Of a DNA stretch of 64,000 bases, positions 49,961 to 59,580 are shown in pieces (within the stretch, counting starts at the first letter, position 1; every line of letters starts with the position of its first letter). A program made the translations under genes and the position numbers. This stretch comes from Oxalobacteraceae bacterium AB_14 (GTDB lineage: Bacteria; Pseudomonadota; Gammaproteobacteria; Burkholderiales; Burkholderiaceae_D), in NCBI GenBank assembly GCA_000381565.1, contig KB906724.1:242045-306044 (forward strand), read 5' to 3'. The notes under the pieces were generated by a model that saw only the letters and a program-made list of their open reading frames with translations, made no database searches and was not told the origin of the DNA.

Positions 49961-52015
49961 TTACACTTCCGGCGCCCGGATGTAGTCGACCAGCGCGCCG
50001 GTCGCGCGGTCGGGCGCCGGCGTGAGCAGGCTGATCGTTATCATCGTCAAGAGGCCGGCCGGCACGCCGAAGATGCCGGCCGAGATCGGCGCGATGTGGA
50101 ACCACTGGCCGGCCGCGCTGCCGCCCAGGATGGGATTGGCGTGCAACATGTAGACCAGGCAGACCGCGAAGCCGGTCGCCATGCCGGCCACCGCGCCCTG
50201 GTAGTTGGCGCGCTTCCAGAACACGCCCAGCACCAGCGCCGGGAACAGCGCTGAGGCCGCCAGCGAGAAGGCCGCGCCCACCAGCGACAGGATGTCGCCC
50301 GGCTTTTGCGAGGCGCCGTACGCGGCGATGAAGGCCACGCCCAGCAGCAGCAGCTTGGAGATGGTGACCCGCTTCTGGGTCGAGGCGCCGCGGTCGACCA
50401 GCTTGTAGTAGATGTCGTGCGACAGCGCGTTGGAGATCGCCAGCAGCAGGCCGTCGGCGGTCGACAGCGCGGCGGCCAGGCCGCCCGCCGCCACCAGGCC
50501 CGACACCACGTAGGGCAGGCCGGCGATTTCCGGCGTGGCCAGCACCAGCACGTCGGCGTCGATGGTGATCTCGGCCAGCTGCACGATGCCGTCGTGGTTG
50601 ATGTCGCTGATGCCGAACAGCGGATTGGCCTTGTCCACATTGGCCCAGTACGACACCCAGTTGGGCAGGTGCGCATAGTCGCTGCCGACCAGCGCGCTGT
50701 AGATGTCGTACTTGACCAGCACCGCCAGCGCCGGAATGGTCAGGTAGATCAGCAGGATGAAGAACAGCGTCCAGAACACCGACACGCGGGTGTCGTGCAC
50801 CGACGGCGTGGTGTAGGAGCGCATCAGGATGTGCGGCAGCGCGGCCGTGCCCAGCATCAGGCAGAACACCAGCGCCAGGAAGTTGTTGCGCTTGATGTCC
50901 GAGGTTTCCGGATCGCCGGGGTAGGGCGTGGCGTGCGGCGTGATCGGCTCGCTGCGGGCCAGGTTCTGGGCGCGCGCCTCGGCCCAGTCGTGCGCCGCCT
51001 CGTCGGCGCTTTTCGGGTAGGCGATCAGGATCCGCTCGGCGCTGCGGATCTCCAGCAGCGAAGCGTTGCGCACTTTGACGCGGTCGAGCGCGCGCTGGAC
51101 CTCGGCGCGGCCGGCCTCCCACGACGCCGGCAGGGTGCGGATGCGGGCGTCGAAATCGGCGGCGCGCCGGCGGAAGATGGCGCGCACCTCGGCCTCCTTC
51201 GGATCGTTTTGCAGCACGTTCTCGCGCGCGCTCAGCTTGGGCAGCAGCTTGCCGTAGGCCACTTGCGGGATCGGATTGTCGGTGTGCTTGCCGGACAGCC
51301 AGACCGCCGGCATCAGGAACGCCACCAGGATGATGATGTACTGCGCCACCTGGGTCCAGGTGATGGCGCGCATGCCGCCGAGGAAGGAGCACACCAGGAT
51401 GCTGGCCAGGCCGAGGAAGATGCCGACCGAGAAATCGACGCCGGTGAAGCGCGAGGCGATCAGCCCGACCGCGTAGATCTGCGCCACCACGTAGGTGAAG
51501 GAGACGATGATGGTGGCGGCCACCGCCAGGATGCGCACCGCGCGTCCGCCGCGGCCGTCGCCGTCGCCGCCGCCGTAGCGGGCCGCCAGGAAATCGGGGA
51601 TGGTGTACTGGCTGAACTTGCGCAGATAGGGCGCGATCAGCAGCGCCACCAGGCAGTAGCCGCCGGTCCAGCCCATGATGTAGGCCAGGCCGTCGAAGCC
51701 GTGCAGGTACAGGCCGCCGGCCAGGCTGATGAAGCTGGCGGCGGAGATCCAGTCGGCGGCGGTGGCCATGCCGTTGAACATGGCCGGCACGCGCCGCCCG
51801 GCCACATAGTATTCGAGCACGTTGGACGTGCGGCTGAGCACGCCGATCGACGCGTACAGCACGATGGTGGCGAACATGAACAGGTAGCCGATCCAGGTGC
51901 GCGACATGCCTTCCTGCTCCAGCACCGAGAGCGCAACCAGGAAGCAGGCGAAGCCGCCCGTGAACAGCAGGTAGTAGCTGCGCAGGCGCTGGAAGAGGGT
52001 GCGGGCGGCCTTCAC
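49961..52015 (-). CDS. Sodium:solute symporter (VC_2705-type), with an EF-hand-like loop
   Basis: 684 residues, about thirteen membrane helices of the SSS/ActP family. AGRRVPAMFNGMATAADWIS and FISLAGGLYLHGFDGLAYIM are the N-terminal signatures. A soluble insert of about 120 residues lies between helices near 255-375, as in the branch paired with DUF4212. Residues 471-482 read DINHDGIVQLAE, a textbook EF-hand loop (D-x-N-x-D-G, Glu at 12), placed between two helices. Overlaps the small DUF4212 partner gene (ATGA). Likely takes up acetate or another short carboxylate; substrate not certain. Confidence 0.9.
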   Translation of the reverse strand: MKAARTLFQRLRSYYLLFTGGFACFLVALSVLEQEGMSRTWIGYLFMFATIVLYASIGVLSRTSNVLEYYVAGRRVPAMFNGMATAADWISAASFISLAGGLYLHGFDGLAYIMGWTGGYCLVALLIAPYLRKFSQYTIPDFLAARYGGGDGDGRGGRAVRILAVAATIIVSFTYVVAQIYAVGLIASRFTGVDFSVGIFLGLASILVCSFLGGMRAITWTQVAQYIIILVAFLMPAVWLSGKHTDNPIPQVAYGKLLPKLSARENVLQNDPKEAEVRAIFRRRAADFDARIRTLPASWEAGRAEVQRALDRVKVRNASLLEIRSAERILIAYPKSADEAAHDWAEARAQNLARSEPITPHATPYPGDPETSDIKRNNFLALVFCLMLGTAALPHILMRSYTTPSVHDTRVSVFWTLFFILLIYLTIPALAVLVKYDIYSALVGSDYAHLPNWVSYWANVDKANPLFGISDINHDGIVQLAEITIDADVLVLATPEIAGLPYVVSGLVAAGGLAAALSTADGLLLAISNALSHDIYYKLVDRGASTQKRVTISKLLLLGVAFIAAYGASQKPGDILSLVGAAFSLAASALFPALVLGVFWKRANYQGAVAGMATGFAVCLVYMLHANPILGGSAAGQWFHIAPISAGIFGVPAGLLTMITISLLTPAPDRATGALVDYIRAPEV

Positions 52016-52269
52016 GCGCGCGGTTCCAGCGGCGGCGCGGCGGCGCGGTCGAGCTTGCGCATGCGCCAGGCGTAGACGGCCAGGATGGCCAGGTAGACCA
52101 GCGACGCGCCCTGCGCCGCCAGGTAGAACGACAGCGGCCAGCCGAACACGCTCAGGCCGGCCAGCTCGCGCGCGAAGTAGGCGGCGCAGAAGCCGGTCGC
52201 CAGCCAGACCAGCAGCAGGATGGCGGACAGGCGGCGCGTCCGGCGCCAGTGCTGCGCGCGGGTCAGCAT
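52012..52269 (-). CDS. DUF4212 small subunit of the sodium/solute symporter
   Basis: 85 residues from ATG 52269; an upstream extension would begin in the REPIN-like repeat and is rejected. Two membrane helices (LSAILLLVWLATGFCAAYFA and FYLAAQGASLVYLAILAVYA) with the DUF4212 core FGWPLSFYLAAQGA between and W near the N-terminus. This family is almost always coupled to the large symporter gene that follows, which it overlaps by four bases. Confidence 0.9.
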   Translation of the reverse strand: MLTRAQHWRRTRRLSAILLLVWLATGFCAAYFARELAGLSVFGWPLSFYLAAQGASLVYLAILAVYAWRMRKLDRAAAPPLEPRA

Positions 52270-52293
52270 GAGGAGGCCCCGAACCAGCTCGCC

Positions 52294-52368
52294 GTTCCCG
52301 CGCAAGCGGGAACCCATGCGGAGTATCGCGCTCGGCGAACTATGGATACCCGCTTGCGCGGGAATGAC
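52294..52368. repeat. REPIN-like paired inverted repeat, copy 2
   Basis: Left unit GTTCCCGCGCAAGCGGGAAC then CCATG, right unit ATGGATACCCGCTTGCGCGG then GAATGAC. Same structure as copy 1 at 12396-12473, with a different 25-base centre. It lies between the DUF4212 gene and the sensor kinase. Confidence 0.83.
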
Positions 52369-52401
52369 GAATTCCGCTTAGTCGAAGTACCCATCAGAGG
52401 T

Positions 52402-53934
52402 TTATCCATAGTACGGTTGCTCATCGTCCTGTTCCGGCGGGCGCGGCGGCAGCGGGAAGGTCAGCCGGAACAGCGCGCCCGGCAGCTTCGATTGCTGCGC
52501 GCGCGGGTTGTTGTAGATGTCGACCTCGGCGCCGTGCTGCTGGGCGATCTCGCGCACGATGGACAGGCCCAGGCCGCTGCCCTCGGCCTTGTTGCCGAGG
52601 ATGCGGTAGAAGCGCTCGAACACCCGCGCGCGTTCGGCCTGGGCGATGCCCGGCCCGGTGTCCTCGACTTCCAGGTAGCCGTGCTCCTCGTCGCCGCGCA
52701 CCTGCACGGTGACGCTGCCGCCGGCCGGCGTGTAGCGCAGCGCGTTGTCGATCAGGTTCGACAGCAGCTCGCGCAGCATGGTCGGATTGCCGACGATCTG
52801 CACCGGCTCGGCCGGCGCCTCGTAGCCCAGGTCGATGCGCTGCGCGAACGAGGCCGGCACCCAGTCCTGCACCACGTCGCGCGCCAGCTCCGACAGTTCC
52901 AGCGGCAGCATGGCGGTGCCGGCCTGCGGCTGGTTCTCGGCGCGGGCCAGGGCCAGCAATTGATTGACCAGCCGCGTGGCCGCCTCCGAGCTCTTGGCCA
53001 GCTGCTCCAGCGAGCGGTGGATTTCGCCGCTGTCGGTCTGGCGCAGCGCCAGCTCGGACTGCATGCGCATGCCCGCCAGCGGCGTGCGCATCTGGTGCGC
53101 GGCGTCGGCGATGAAGCGCTTCTGCATCTCGATCGACAGCGACAGCCGCGCCAGCATGTCGTTCAGTGAATTGACCAGCGGCGAGATCTCCTCCGGCACC
53201 TGGTTGGAGGCGATCGGGCTCAGATCGTCCGAGCTGCGCGCGCGTATCCGCTCCTGCAGCTGCGCCAGCGGCGACAGTCCGCGCGACAGCGCGAACCACA
53301 CCAGGGCCAGCACGATGGGCAGGATGATGAACTGCGGCAGGATCACCCCCTTGATGATGGCGTTGGCCAGCTGGCCGCGTTTTTCCAGCGTCTCGGCCAC
53401 CTGTACCAGCGCCAGCTGCTCGTCGCCGCTGTTGCGCTCCAGCCGCACATAGGCGTAGGCCACGCGCACCGGCGTGCCGTGCATGCTGTCGTTGCGAAAG
53501 CGCACACTGCCGCGCGGCTTGTCGTCCTCGTCGATGACCGGCGGCGGCAGGTCGCGGTCGCCGTCCACGTGTTCGCCGCGCGGGCCCTGGATCTGGAAGT
53601 AGACGTTGTCGACATCGTCGGCGCGCAGGATGTCGCGGGCCGGGCCGGACAGTCCCTTGATGAGCTTGCCGTCCAGCGCCCGCACCTGCTGCGCCAGCAC
53701 GGTGACGCTGTCCTCCAGCGCATGGTCGAACGGCTGGTTGGCGATCGACTTGGCCACCAGGTAGGTGATCGCGATGCTCATCGGCCACAGCAGCAGCAGC
53801 GGCGCCAGCATCCAGTCCAGGATCTCGCCGAACAGCGAGTGCTGGATGCCCTCGTCCGCCTCGGGCGCCGGCGGCTGGTATTCCAGATCCTTCGCCAGGT
53901 CCGGCGGCGCTGGCTGTGCGGCCGCCGGTGTCAC
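52402..53934 (-). CDS. Two-component sensor histidine kinase
   Basis: 510 residues from GTG 53934, overlapping the regulator stop (GTGA). Two membrane helices (WMLAPLLLLWPMSIAITYLV near 50, FIILPIVLALVWFALSRGL near 205) enclose a periplasmic domain of about 130 residues. HAMP follows, then the phospho-acceptor His280 in ADAAHQMRTPLAG, and the ATPase domain with N box (LLSNLIDNALRYTP), DTGPGIA and GSGLGLSIV. It resembles TctE/QseC-type kinases. The adjacent symporter suggests it senses that transporter's substrate; this is inference. Confidence 0.93.
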   Translation of the reverse strand: MTPAAAQPAPPDLAKDLEYQPPAPEADEGIQHSLFGEILDWMLAPLLLLWPMSIAITYLVAKSIANQPFDHALEDSVTVLAQQVRALDGKLIKGLSGPARDILRADDVDNVYFQIQGPRGEHVDGDRDLPPPVIDEDDKPRGSVRFRNDSMHGTPVRVAYAYVRLERNSGDEQLALVQVAETLEKRGQLANAIIKGVILPQFIILPIVLALVWFALSRGLSPLAQLQERIRARSSDDLSPIASNQVPEEISPLVNSLNDMLARLSLSIEMQKRFIADAAHQMRTPLAGMRMQSELALRQTDSGEIHRSLEQLAKSSEAATRLVNQLLALARAENQPQAGTAMLPLELSELARDVVQDWVPASFAQRIDLGYEAPAEPVQIVGNPTMLRELLSNLIDNALRYTPAGGSVTVQVRGDEEHGYLEVEDTGPGIAQAERARVFERFYRILGNKAEGSGLGLSIVREIAQQHGAEVDIYNNPRAQQSKLPGALFRLTFPLPPRPPEQDDEQPYYG

Positions 53935-54611
53935 TTGGGCGCGTCCGCGTATTTTTCGAGACAGTAGCCGAGGCCGCGCACGGTGGCGATACGGATGCCG
54001 CCGATCTCGATCTTCTTGCGCAGCCGGTGCACATAGACCTCGATGGCGTTGTTGCTCACTTCCTCGCCCCATTCGCACAGGTGGTCGACCAGCTGCTCCT
54101 TGGACACCAGGCGGCCGCTGCGCGCCAGCAGGATTTCCAGCAGGCCCAGTTCGCGCGCCGACAGGTCCAGCATCTGATCGTTGATGTAGGCGCTGCGGCC
54201 GACCTGGTCGTAGCTCAGCGGCCCATGCCTGACCACGGTGGCGCCGCCGCCGGCGCCGCGCCGGGTCAGCGCCCGCACCCGCGCCTCCAGCTCGGACAGC
54301 GCGAAGGGCTTGGCCATGTAGTCGTCGGCGCCGAGGTCGAGGCCGTTGACGCGCTGCTCGATCGAGTCGGCCGCCGTCAAGATCAGCACCGGCAGCAGCG
54401 AGGCGCGCGCGCGCAGGCGGCGCAGCACCTCCAGCCCGGACAGCTTGGGCAGGCCCAGGTCCAGGATCAGCAGGTCGAATTCCTGGGTCGAGAGGGCGGC
54501 GTCGGCTTCCTGGCCGTTGTTGACGCAATCGATGGCGTAGCCGGACTGGCGCAGCGAGCGGGTCAGGCCGTCGGCCAGCACGCTGTCGTCCTCGGCAAGT
54601 AAAATTCGCAT
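53931..54611 (-). CDS. OmpR-family response regulator
   Basis: 226 residues. Receiver domain with acidic pocket EDD (7-9), phospho-acceptor Asp51 in LLILDLGLPKLSG and Lys in YMAKPFALSELEARVRAL. A winged-helix DNA-binding domain from about 130 (LSARELGLLEILLARSGRLV, NAIEVYVHRLRKKIEIGGIR). TctD/QseB-like. Translationally coupled to the kinase gene downstream. Confidence 0.95.
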   Translation of the reverse strand: MRILLAEDDSVLADGLTRSLRQSGYAIDCVNNGQEADAALSTQEFDLLILDLGLPKLSGLEVLRRLRARASLLPVLILTAADSIEQRVNGLDLGADDYMAKPFALSELEARVRALTRRGAGGGATVVRHGPLSYDQVGRSAYINDQMLDLSARELGLLEILLARSGRLVSKEQLVDHLCEWGEEVSNNAIEVYVHRLRKKIEIGGIRIATVRGLGYCLEKYADAPK

Positions 54612-54715
54612 TATGTAGACACTCCAACACTCCGGCTGCAGAAGATCCTATTGTGTTTCATTTCGCGCAAGGTGGCGAGTTTTTGTGCAATCTCAAAATT
54701 GTGTAAAAATCGTGC

Positions 54716-54746
54716 TTGCATTAAGCACTGTTTTTTTATACAGTGC
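54716..54746 (+). promoter_or_regulatory. recA promoter with LexA (SOS) box
   Basis: CTGT-TTTTTTAT-ACAG at 54728-54743 matches the LexA consensus CTGT-N8-ACAG exactly, inside a longer dyad GCACTG...CAGTGC. It overlaps the likely promoter: TTGCAT at 54716-54721 and TACAGT at 54739-54744, spacing 17. LexA binding would therefore block polymerase directly. Confidence 0.88.
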
Positions 54747-54793
54747 TGCCTGTACCGACGAATTTGCACCCACCTACTGGTTGAAAGAACATT

Positions 54794-55912
54794 ATGGACG
54801 ATAAAAAAGCTGTTGTACCTGCATCAGAAAAAGCCAAGGCGCTGGCCGCCGCGCTGGCCCAAATCGAGAAGCAATTCGGCAAAGGCTCCGTAATGCGCAT
54901 GGACGCCAACACGCCGATCGAGGACGTGCAGGTCGTGTCGACCGGTTCGCTCGGCCTGGATATCGCGCTGGGCGTCGGCGGCTTGCCGCGCGGCCGCGTG
55001 GTGGAAATCTACGGCCCTGAATCGTCGGGCAAGACCACGCTGACCCTGCAGACTATTGCTGAAATGCAAAAACTGGGCGGCACCTGCGCCTTCATCGACG
55101 CCGAACACGCGCTCGACGTCGGCTACGCGCAGAAACTGGGCGTCAACCTGCACGAGCTGCTGATCTCGCAGCCGGACACCGGCGAACAGGCGCTGGAAAT
55201 CTGCGACGCGCTGGTGCGCTCCGGTTCGGTCGACCTGGTGGTCATCGACTCGGTCGCCGCGCTGACGCCGCGCGCCGAGATCGAGGGCGACATGGGCGAT
55301 TCGCTGCCGGGCCTGCAAGCCCGCCTGATGTCCCAGGCGCTGCGCAAGCTGACCGGTTCGATCAACCGCACCAACACCCTGGTCATCTTCATCAACCAGA
55401 TCCGCATGAAGATCGGCGTCATGTTCGGCAGCCCGGAGACCACCACCGGCGGCAACGCGCTGAAGTTCTACGCCTCCGTGCGCCTGGACATCCGCCGCAC
55501 CGGCTCGATCAAGTCGGGCGACGAGGTGATCGGCAACGAAACCAAGGTCAAGGTCGTCAAGAACAAGATCGCGCCGCCGTTCAAGGAAGCGCACTTCGAC
55601 ATCCTGTACGGCGCCGGCACCTCGCGCGAGGGCGAGATTCTTGATCTGGGCGTGGAAGCGAAGATCGTCGAGAAGTCCGGTTCCTGGTACAGCTACAACG
55701 GCGAGCGCGTCGGCCAGGGCAAGGACAACGCCCGCATCTTCCTGCAAGAGCGTCCCGAGCTGGCGTGGGAAATCGAAAACAAGGTGCGCGAATCGCTGGG
55801 CGTGCGCGTGCTGCCGCCGCTGGCCGCCGACAAGGGCGACACCGTGGTCAAGCTGAAATCGGTCGACAAGGCCGACAAGGCCGACAAAGGCGACAAGGCC
55901 GACGCCGCGTAA
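54794..55912 (+). CDS. recA: Recombinase RecA
   Basis: Forms filaments on single-stranded DNA, drives strand exchange and triggers LexA cleavage. 372 residues. Walker [10 protein letters not shown], then [10 protein letters not shown], Walker [11 protein letters not shown], loop 2 region around [20 protein letters not shown]. The C-terminal tail is a Lys-Asp-Ala repeat ([14 protein letters not shown]) that lengthens it past E. coli RecA. Followed by a repeat copy and recX. Confidence 0.98.
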   Translation: MDDKKAVVPASEKAKALAAALAQIEKQFGKGSVMRMDANTPIEDVQVVSTGSLGLDIALGVGGLPRGRVVEIYGPESSGKTTLTLQTIAEMQKLGGTCAFIDAEHALDVGYAQKLGVNLHELLISQPDTGEQALEICDALVRSGSVDLVVIDSVAALTPRAEIEGDMGDSLPGLQARLMSQALRKLTGSINRTNTLVIFINQIRMKIGVMFGSPETTTGGNALKFYASVRLDIRRTGSIKSGDEVIGNETKVKVVKNKIAPPFKEAHFDILYGAGTSREGEILDLGVEAKIVEKSGSWYSYNGERVGQGKDNARIFLQERPELAWEIENKVRESLGVRVLPPLAADKGDTVVKLKSVDKADKADKGDKADAA

Positions 55913-55916
55913 AGCC

Positions 55917-55986
55917 GTCGTTCCCGCGCAGGCGGGAACCCATGCTGAGCATGCGTTCTATAGACTCCCGCGTGCGCGGGAGTGAC
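55917..55986. repeat. REPIN-like paired inverted repeat, copy 3
   Basis: Left unit GTCGTTCCCGCGCAGGCGGG then AACCCATG, right unit TAGACTCCCGCGTGCGCGGG then AGTGAC. It begins five bases after the recA stop and could shape the recA-recX message, whose ratio must be kept low in recX. Confidence 0.83.
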
Positions 55987-56046
55987 GGATCGACCACCGC
56001 GCTGTTCATGCAGCCGGTGGTTTTCTCATTGTGCAGGGGTTTTTAT

Positions 56047-56499
56047 ATGGCAGCACCGCAACTGAGCCTGAAGGGCCGCGCCCTGCGCTATCTGTCGATG
56101 CGCGAACACAGCCGCATGGAGCTGGCCCGCAAGCTGGCGCGCTACGCGGAGGAGGGCGACGACGTCGAAGCCCTGCTCGACCTGCTCGAAAAGAACAACT
56201 GGTTGTCGCAGGAGCGTTTCTCCGAAGCGCTGATCCACCGGCGCTCGGCCCGCTTCGGCAACAGCCGCATCGTCGCCGAGCTGCAAAGCCACGGCATCAA
56301 GGGTGAGGAACTGCAGGAACTGAAGGCCGGCCTGGCCGAAGGCGAGACCGAACGCTGCGTCGAGGTCTGGAACCGCAAGTTCGGCACCGTGGCCGCCGAT
56401 CCGCTGGAACGCAACAAACAGATGCGCTTTCTGCTGCAACGGGGATTCTCCCAGCGCGCCGTGCAAACCGCGCTGAAAGGCGCGCCGGAAGACGACTGA
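56047..56499 (+). CDS. recX: Regulatory protein RecX
   Basis: Caps and destabilises RecA filaments. 150 residues from ATG 56047 (AGGGG before it); longer frames read through the repeat. [20 protein letters not shown] at the start, then three helical repeats, with [20 protein letters not shown] and [15 protein letters not shown] typical of RecX. Lies 134 bases after recA, the usual arrangement. Confidence 0.95.
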   Translation: MAAPQLSLKGRALRYLSMREHSRMELARKLARYAEEGDDVEALLDLLEKNNWLSQERFSEALIHRRSARFGNSRIVAELQSHGIKGEELQELKAGLAEGETERCVEVWNRKFGTVAADPLERNKQMRFLLQRGFSQRAVQTALKGAPEDD

Positions 56500-56756
56500 C
56501 GGATCAGTGCCGCACCGCACCATGCAATGTTTCCATGACTGAAATAAGACCGGTGAATTTCTTGTAAAAACGATCTCGAAACGGCCATTTTTCCTTCCAA
56601 AAGATATGTTCTGACGCAACTGGAGGTCTTGATGTGCTACACTTTTGGGGTTTTTGCAGCGCCGCAGGTGCGGTAGTTGTCCGTAGAAGCTGCGGACACG
56701 TGCGATCAGCACATGGCTGCTTACTAAATTTCTGTCGCGAGAGCGGCATCGGTCTT

Positions 56757-57341
56757 ATGTCCCTGTCAACCCCAGTTACCCGACGTGCGCTGCGGCACAC
56801 GCGCGCAATTGCCGTCCAAGCGTACGCACGCGATGACGGACTGTGGGATCTCGACGCCCATATCACCGACATCAAAGTGATCGACACCGTGCTGGCCTCG
56901 GGCCCGCGTGCTGCCGGCACCCCTCTGCATGACCTGCACCTGCGTTTGACCGTCGATCTGCAACTGAACATCGTCGATGCCGAAGCCGCATCCGATGCCG
57001 TTCCGTATCCCGGCTACTGCGACACCATTGCCCCCGATTATAAAAAACAGCTCGTCGGCCTGAACCTGATGAAGGGTTTCCGCCACGAGCTCAAGCAACG
57101 CCTGTCCGGCATCGCCGGCTGCACCCATTTGACCGAGCTGGCGCAGATCCTGCCCACGGCCGCGGTGCAGGCGTTCGCCAACGATGTCTGGTCGACCAAC
57201 GACGCGGCGACCGAGAATGACGGCGTGCCGCGCCAGAAGCCGTTTCAACTCGACAAATGCCATGCCCTGCGCACCGACGGCGGAGCAGTGGCGCAGTTTT
57301 ACCCGCGCTGGGTGGCCAAAGCAGCACCAGGTGGCGCGTAG
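56757..57341 (+). CDS. DUF2889 domain protein
   Basis: 194 residues from ATG 56757. The start RRALRHTRAIAVQAYARDDG and WDLDAHITDIK, followed by LHDLHLRLTVDLQLNIVDAE, and CTHLTELAQILPTAAVQAFA are DUF2889 features. No signal peptide. The recX-DUF2889-sucC order is common in this bacterial group, but the function is not known to me. The longer frame from 56634 has no conserved residues. Confidence 0.88.
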   Translation: MSLSTPVTRRALRHTRAIAVQAYARDDGLWDLDAHITDIKVIDTVLASGPRAAGTPLHDLHLRLTVDLQLNIVDAEAASDAVPYPGYCDTIAPDYKKQLVGLNLMKGFRHELKQRLSGIAGCTHLTELAQILPTAAVQAFANDVWSTNDAATENDGVPRQKPFQLDKCHALRTDGGAVAQFYPRWVAKAAPGGA

Positions 57342-57418
57342 CAATCTCTGCTTACTAGATCCACACATTTCGCAGTATCAACCGATTTTTACACATCAGC
57401 ATCAGAAGGGAAGCCAGC

Positions 57419-58588
57419 ATGAAAATCCATGAGTATCAAGGCAAAGAAATCCTCCGAAAATACGGAGTGACGGTTCCGCGCGGTATTCCGTGCATGTCCG
57501 TTGAAGAAGCAGTCAAAGCTGCTGAAACCTTGGGCGGCCCGGTCTGGGTTGTAAAAGCACAGATCCACGCCGGTGGCCGTGGTAAAGGCGGCGGCGTCAA
57601 AGTCGCCAAATCGCTGGAACAAGTCAAAGAATTCTCCGAGCAGATCCTGGGCATGCAGCTGGTCACGCACCAGACCGGCCCTGAAGGCCAGAAAGTACGC
57701 CGCCTGCTGATCGAAGAAGGCGCGGACATCAAGAAAGAACTGTACGTATCGCTGGTCACCGACCGCGTCTCGCAGCGCGTGGTGCTGATGGCCTCCTCCG
57801 AAGGCGGCATGGACATCGAAGAAGTTGCCGAGTCCCACCCGGAACTGCTGCACTCGATCGCCATCGATCCATCGATCGGCCTGACCGACGCCGAAGCCGC
57901 CGGCATCGCCGCCAAGATCGGTGTGCCGGAAGCATCGATCCCTGACGCCGTCACCAACCTGCAAGGCCTGTACAAAGCCTACTGGGAAACCGACTCGTCG
58001 CTGGCTGAAATCAACCCGCTGATACTGACCGGTTCGGGCAAGGTCATCGCACTGGACGCCAAGTTCAACTTCGACGCCAACTCGCTGTTCCGTCAACCAG
58101 AAATCGTCGCCTACCGCGATCTGGACGAAGAAGATCCAGCTGAAGTCGAAGCATCGAAATTCGACCTGGCCTACATCTCCCTGGACGGCAACATCGGCTG
58201 CCTGGTGAACGGCGCCGGCCTGGCCATGGCCACCATGGACACCATCAAGCTGTTCGGCGGCGAGCCTGCCAACTTCCTGGACGTCGGCGGCGGCGCCACG
58301 GCCGAGAAAGTGACCGAAGCCTTCAAGATCATGTTGAAAAACCCAGGCCTGAAAGCCATCCTGGTCAACATCTTCGGCGGCATCATGCGTTGCGACGTGA
58401 TCGCCGAAGGCGTGATCACCGCGGTCAAGGCCGTGTCGCTGAACGTGCCGCTGGTGGTCCGCATGAAGGGCACCAACGAAGACCTGGGCAAGAAGATGCT
58501 GGCCGATTCCGGTCTGCCTATCATCGCAGCCGACACCATGGAAGATGCAGCGAAGAGCGTCGTCGCCGCCGCTGCCGGTCAAGCTTAA
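57419..58588 (+). CDS. sucC: Succinyl-CoA synthetase, beta subunit
   Basis: ADP-forming TCA-cycle enzyme, cytoplasmic heterotetramer with SucD. 389 residues: N-terminal ATP-grasp domain ([39 protein letters not shown]) and C-terminal ligase domain with [20 protein letters not shown] and [17 protein letters not shown]. Codon use is that of a highly expressed gene. sucD follows after 13 bases. Confidence 0.98.
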   Translation: MKIHEYQGKEILRKYGVTVPRGIPCMSVEEAVKAAETLGGPVWVVKAQIHAGGRGKGGGVKVAKSLEQVKEFSEQILGMQLVTHQTGPEGQKVRRLLIEEGADIKKELYVSLVTDRVSQRVVLMASSEGGMDIEEVAESHPELLHSIAIDPSIGLTDAEAAGIAAKIGVPEASIPDAVTNLQGLYKAYWETDSSLAEINPLILTGSGKVIALDAKFNFDANSLFRQPEIVAYRDLDEEDPAEVEASKFDLAYISLDGNIGCLVNGAGLAMATMDTIKLFGGEPANFLDVGGGATAEKVTEAFKIMLKNPGLKAILVNIFGGIMRCDVIAEGVITAVKAVSLNVPLVVRMKGTNEDLGKKMLADSGLPIIAADTMEDAAKSVVAAAAGQA

Positions 58589-58601
58589 TTAAGGAATCAA
58601 C

Positions 58602-59483
58602 ATGTCCATTCTGATCAATAAAGATACCAAAGTCGTTACCCAAGGTATTACCGGCAAAACCGGTCAATTCCACACCCGCGGTTGCCGCGACTACGCGAAC
58701 GGCAAAGCTGCCTTCGTGGCAGGCGTGAACCCGAAGAAAGCCGGCGAAGATTTCGAAGGCATTCCTATTTTCGCTAACGTTGCAGAAGCGAAAAAAGAAA
58801 CCGGCGCCAACGTTTCCGTGATCTACGTACCACCGGCAGGCGCTGCCGCTGCGATCTGGGAAGCCGTCGAAGCCGAACTGGACCTGGCCATTTGCATCAC
58901 CGAAGGCATTCCTGTCCGCGACATGATGGCCCTGAAGGACCGCATGGCCAAAGCAGGTTCCAAGACCCTGCTGCTGGGCCCTAACTGCCCAGGCCTGATC
59001 ACCCCGGACGAAATCAAGATCGGCATCATGCCAGGTCACATCCACAAGAAGGGCCGCATCGGCGTGGTATCGCGTTCGGGCACCCTGACCTATGAAGCAG
59101 TCGGTCAGCTGACCGCGCTGGGCCTGGGCCAATCGTCGGCAGTCGGCATCGGCGGCGACCCGATCAACGGTCTGAAGCACATCGACGTCATGAAGATGTT
59201 CAACGACGATCCTGATACCGACGCGGTCATCATGATCGGCGAAATCGGCGGTCCGGACGAAGCCAACGCGGCTTACTGGATCAAAGACAACATGAAAAAA
59301 CCGGTCGTCGGCTTCATCGCCGGTGTGACCGCTCCTCCGGGCAAGCGCATGGGCCACGCCGGCGCGCTGATCTCCGGCGGCGCCGACACCGCACAAGCCA
59401 AACTGGAAATCATGGAAGCTTGCGGCATCACCGTCACCAAGAACCCGTCCGAAATGGCGCGTCTGCTGAAAGCCATGCTGTAA
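58602..59483 (+). CDS. sucD: Succinyl-CoA synthetase, alpha subunit
   Basis: Carries the phosphohistidine and the CoA site of the enzyme. 293 residues: [20 protein letters not shown] at the CoA-binding start, [13 protein letters not shown], and [14 protein letters not shown] with the phosphorylated His. AAGGAATC precedes the start. A strong terminator follows. Confidence 0.98.
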   Translation: MSILINKDTKVVTQGITGKTGQFHTRGCRDYANGKAAFVAGVNPKKAGEDFEGIPIFANVAEAKKETGANVSVIYVPPAGAAAAIWEAVEAELDLAICITEGIPVRDMMALKDRMAKAGSKTLLLGPNCPGLITPDEIKIGIMPGHIHKKGRIGVVSRSGTLTYEAVGQLTALGLGQSSAVGIGGDPINGLKHIDVMKMFNDDPDTDAVIMIGEIGGPDEANAAYWIKDNMKKPVVGFIAGVTAPPGKRMGHAGALISGGADTAQAKLEIMEACGITVTKNPSEMARLLKAML

Positions 59484-59509
59484 TTACAGCTTGCTTTAAT
59501 GTGGTATAA

Positions 59510-59567
59510 AAAGCCCGTGTGTGCATGCGACGCTCAAGATCGTCGCATAGCCACACGGGCTTTTTTT
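59510..59567 (+). terminator. Terminator after sucCD
   Basis: AAGCCCGTGTG (59511-59521) pairs with the CCACACGGGCTT arm (59551-59562), with an inner stem GCGACG/CGTCGC, and T7 after it. It ends 14 bases before the FHA gene start. Confidence 0.93.
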
Positions 59568-59580
59568 ATTGGAGACCAGA

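Noticed and set aside
50306-52075. Plus-strand open frame of 589 codons over the symporter
   Set aside because: Shadow with repetitive Gln/Arg/Val composition; the minus strand codes for the SSS transporter.
55864-55909. Tandem repeat at the recA 3' end as a separate element
   Set aside because: It is the coding repeat for the Lys-Asp-Ala tail of RecA.
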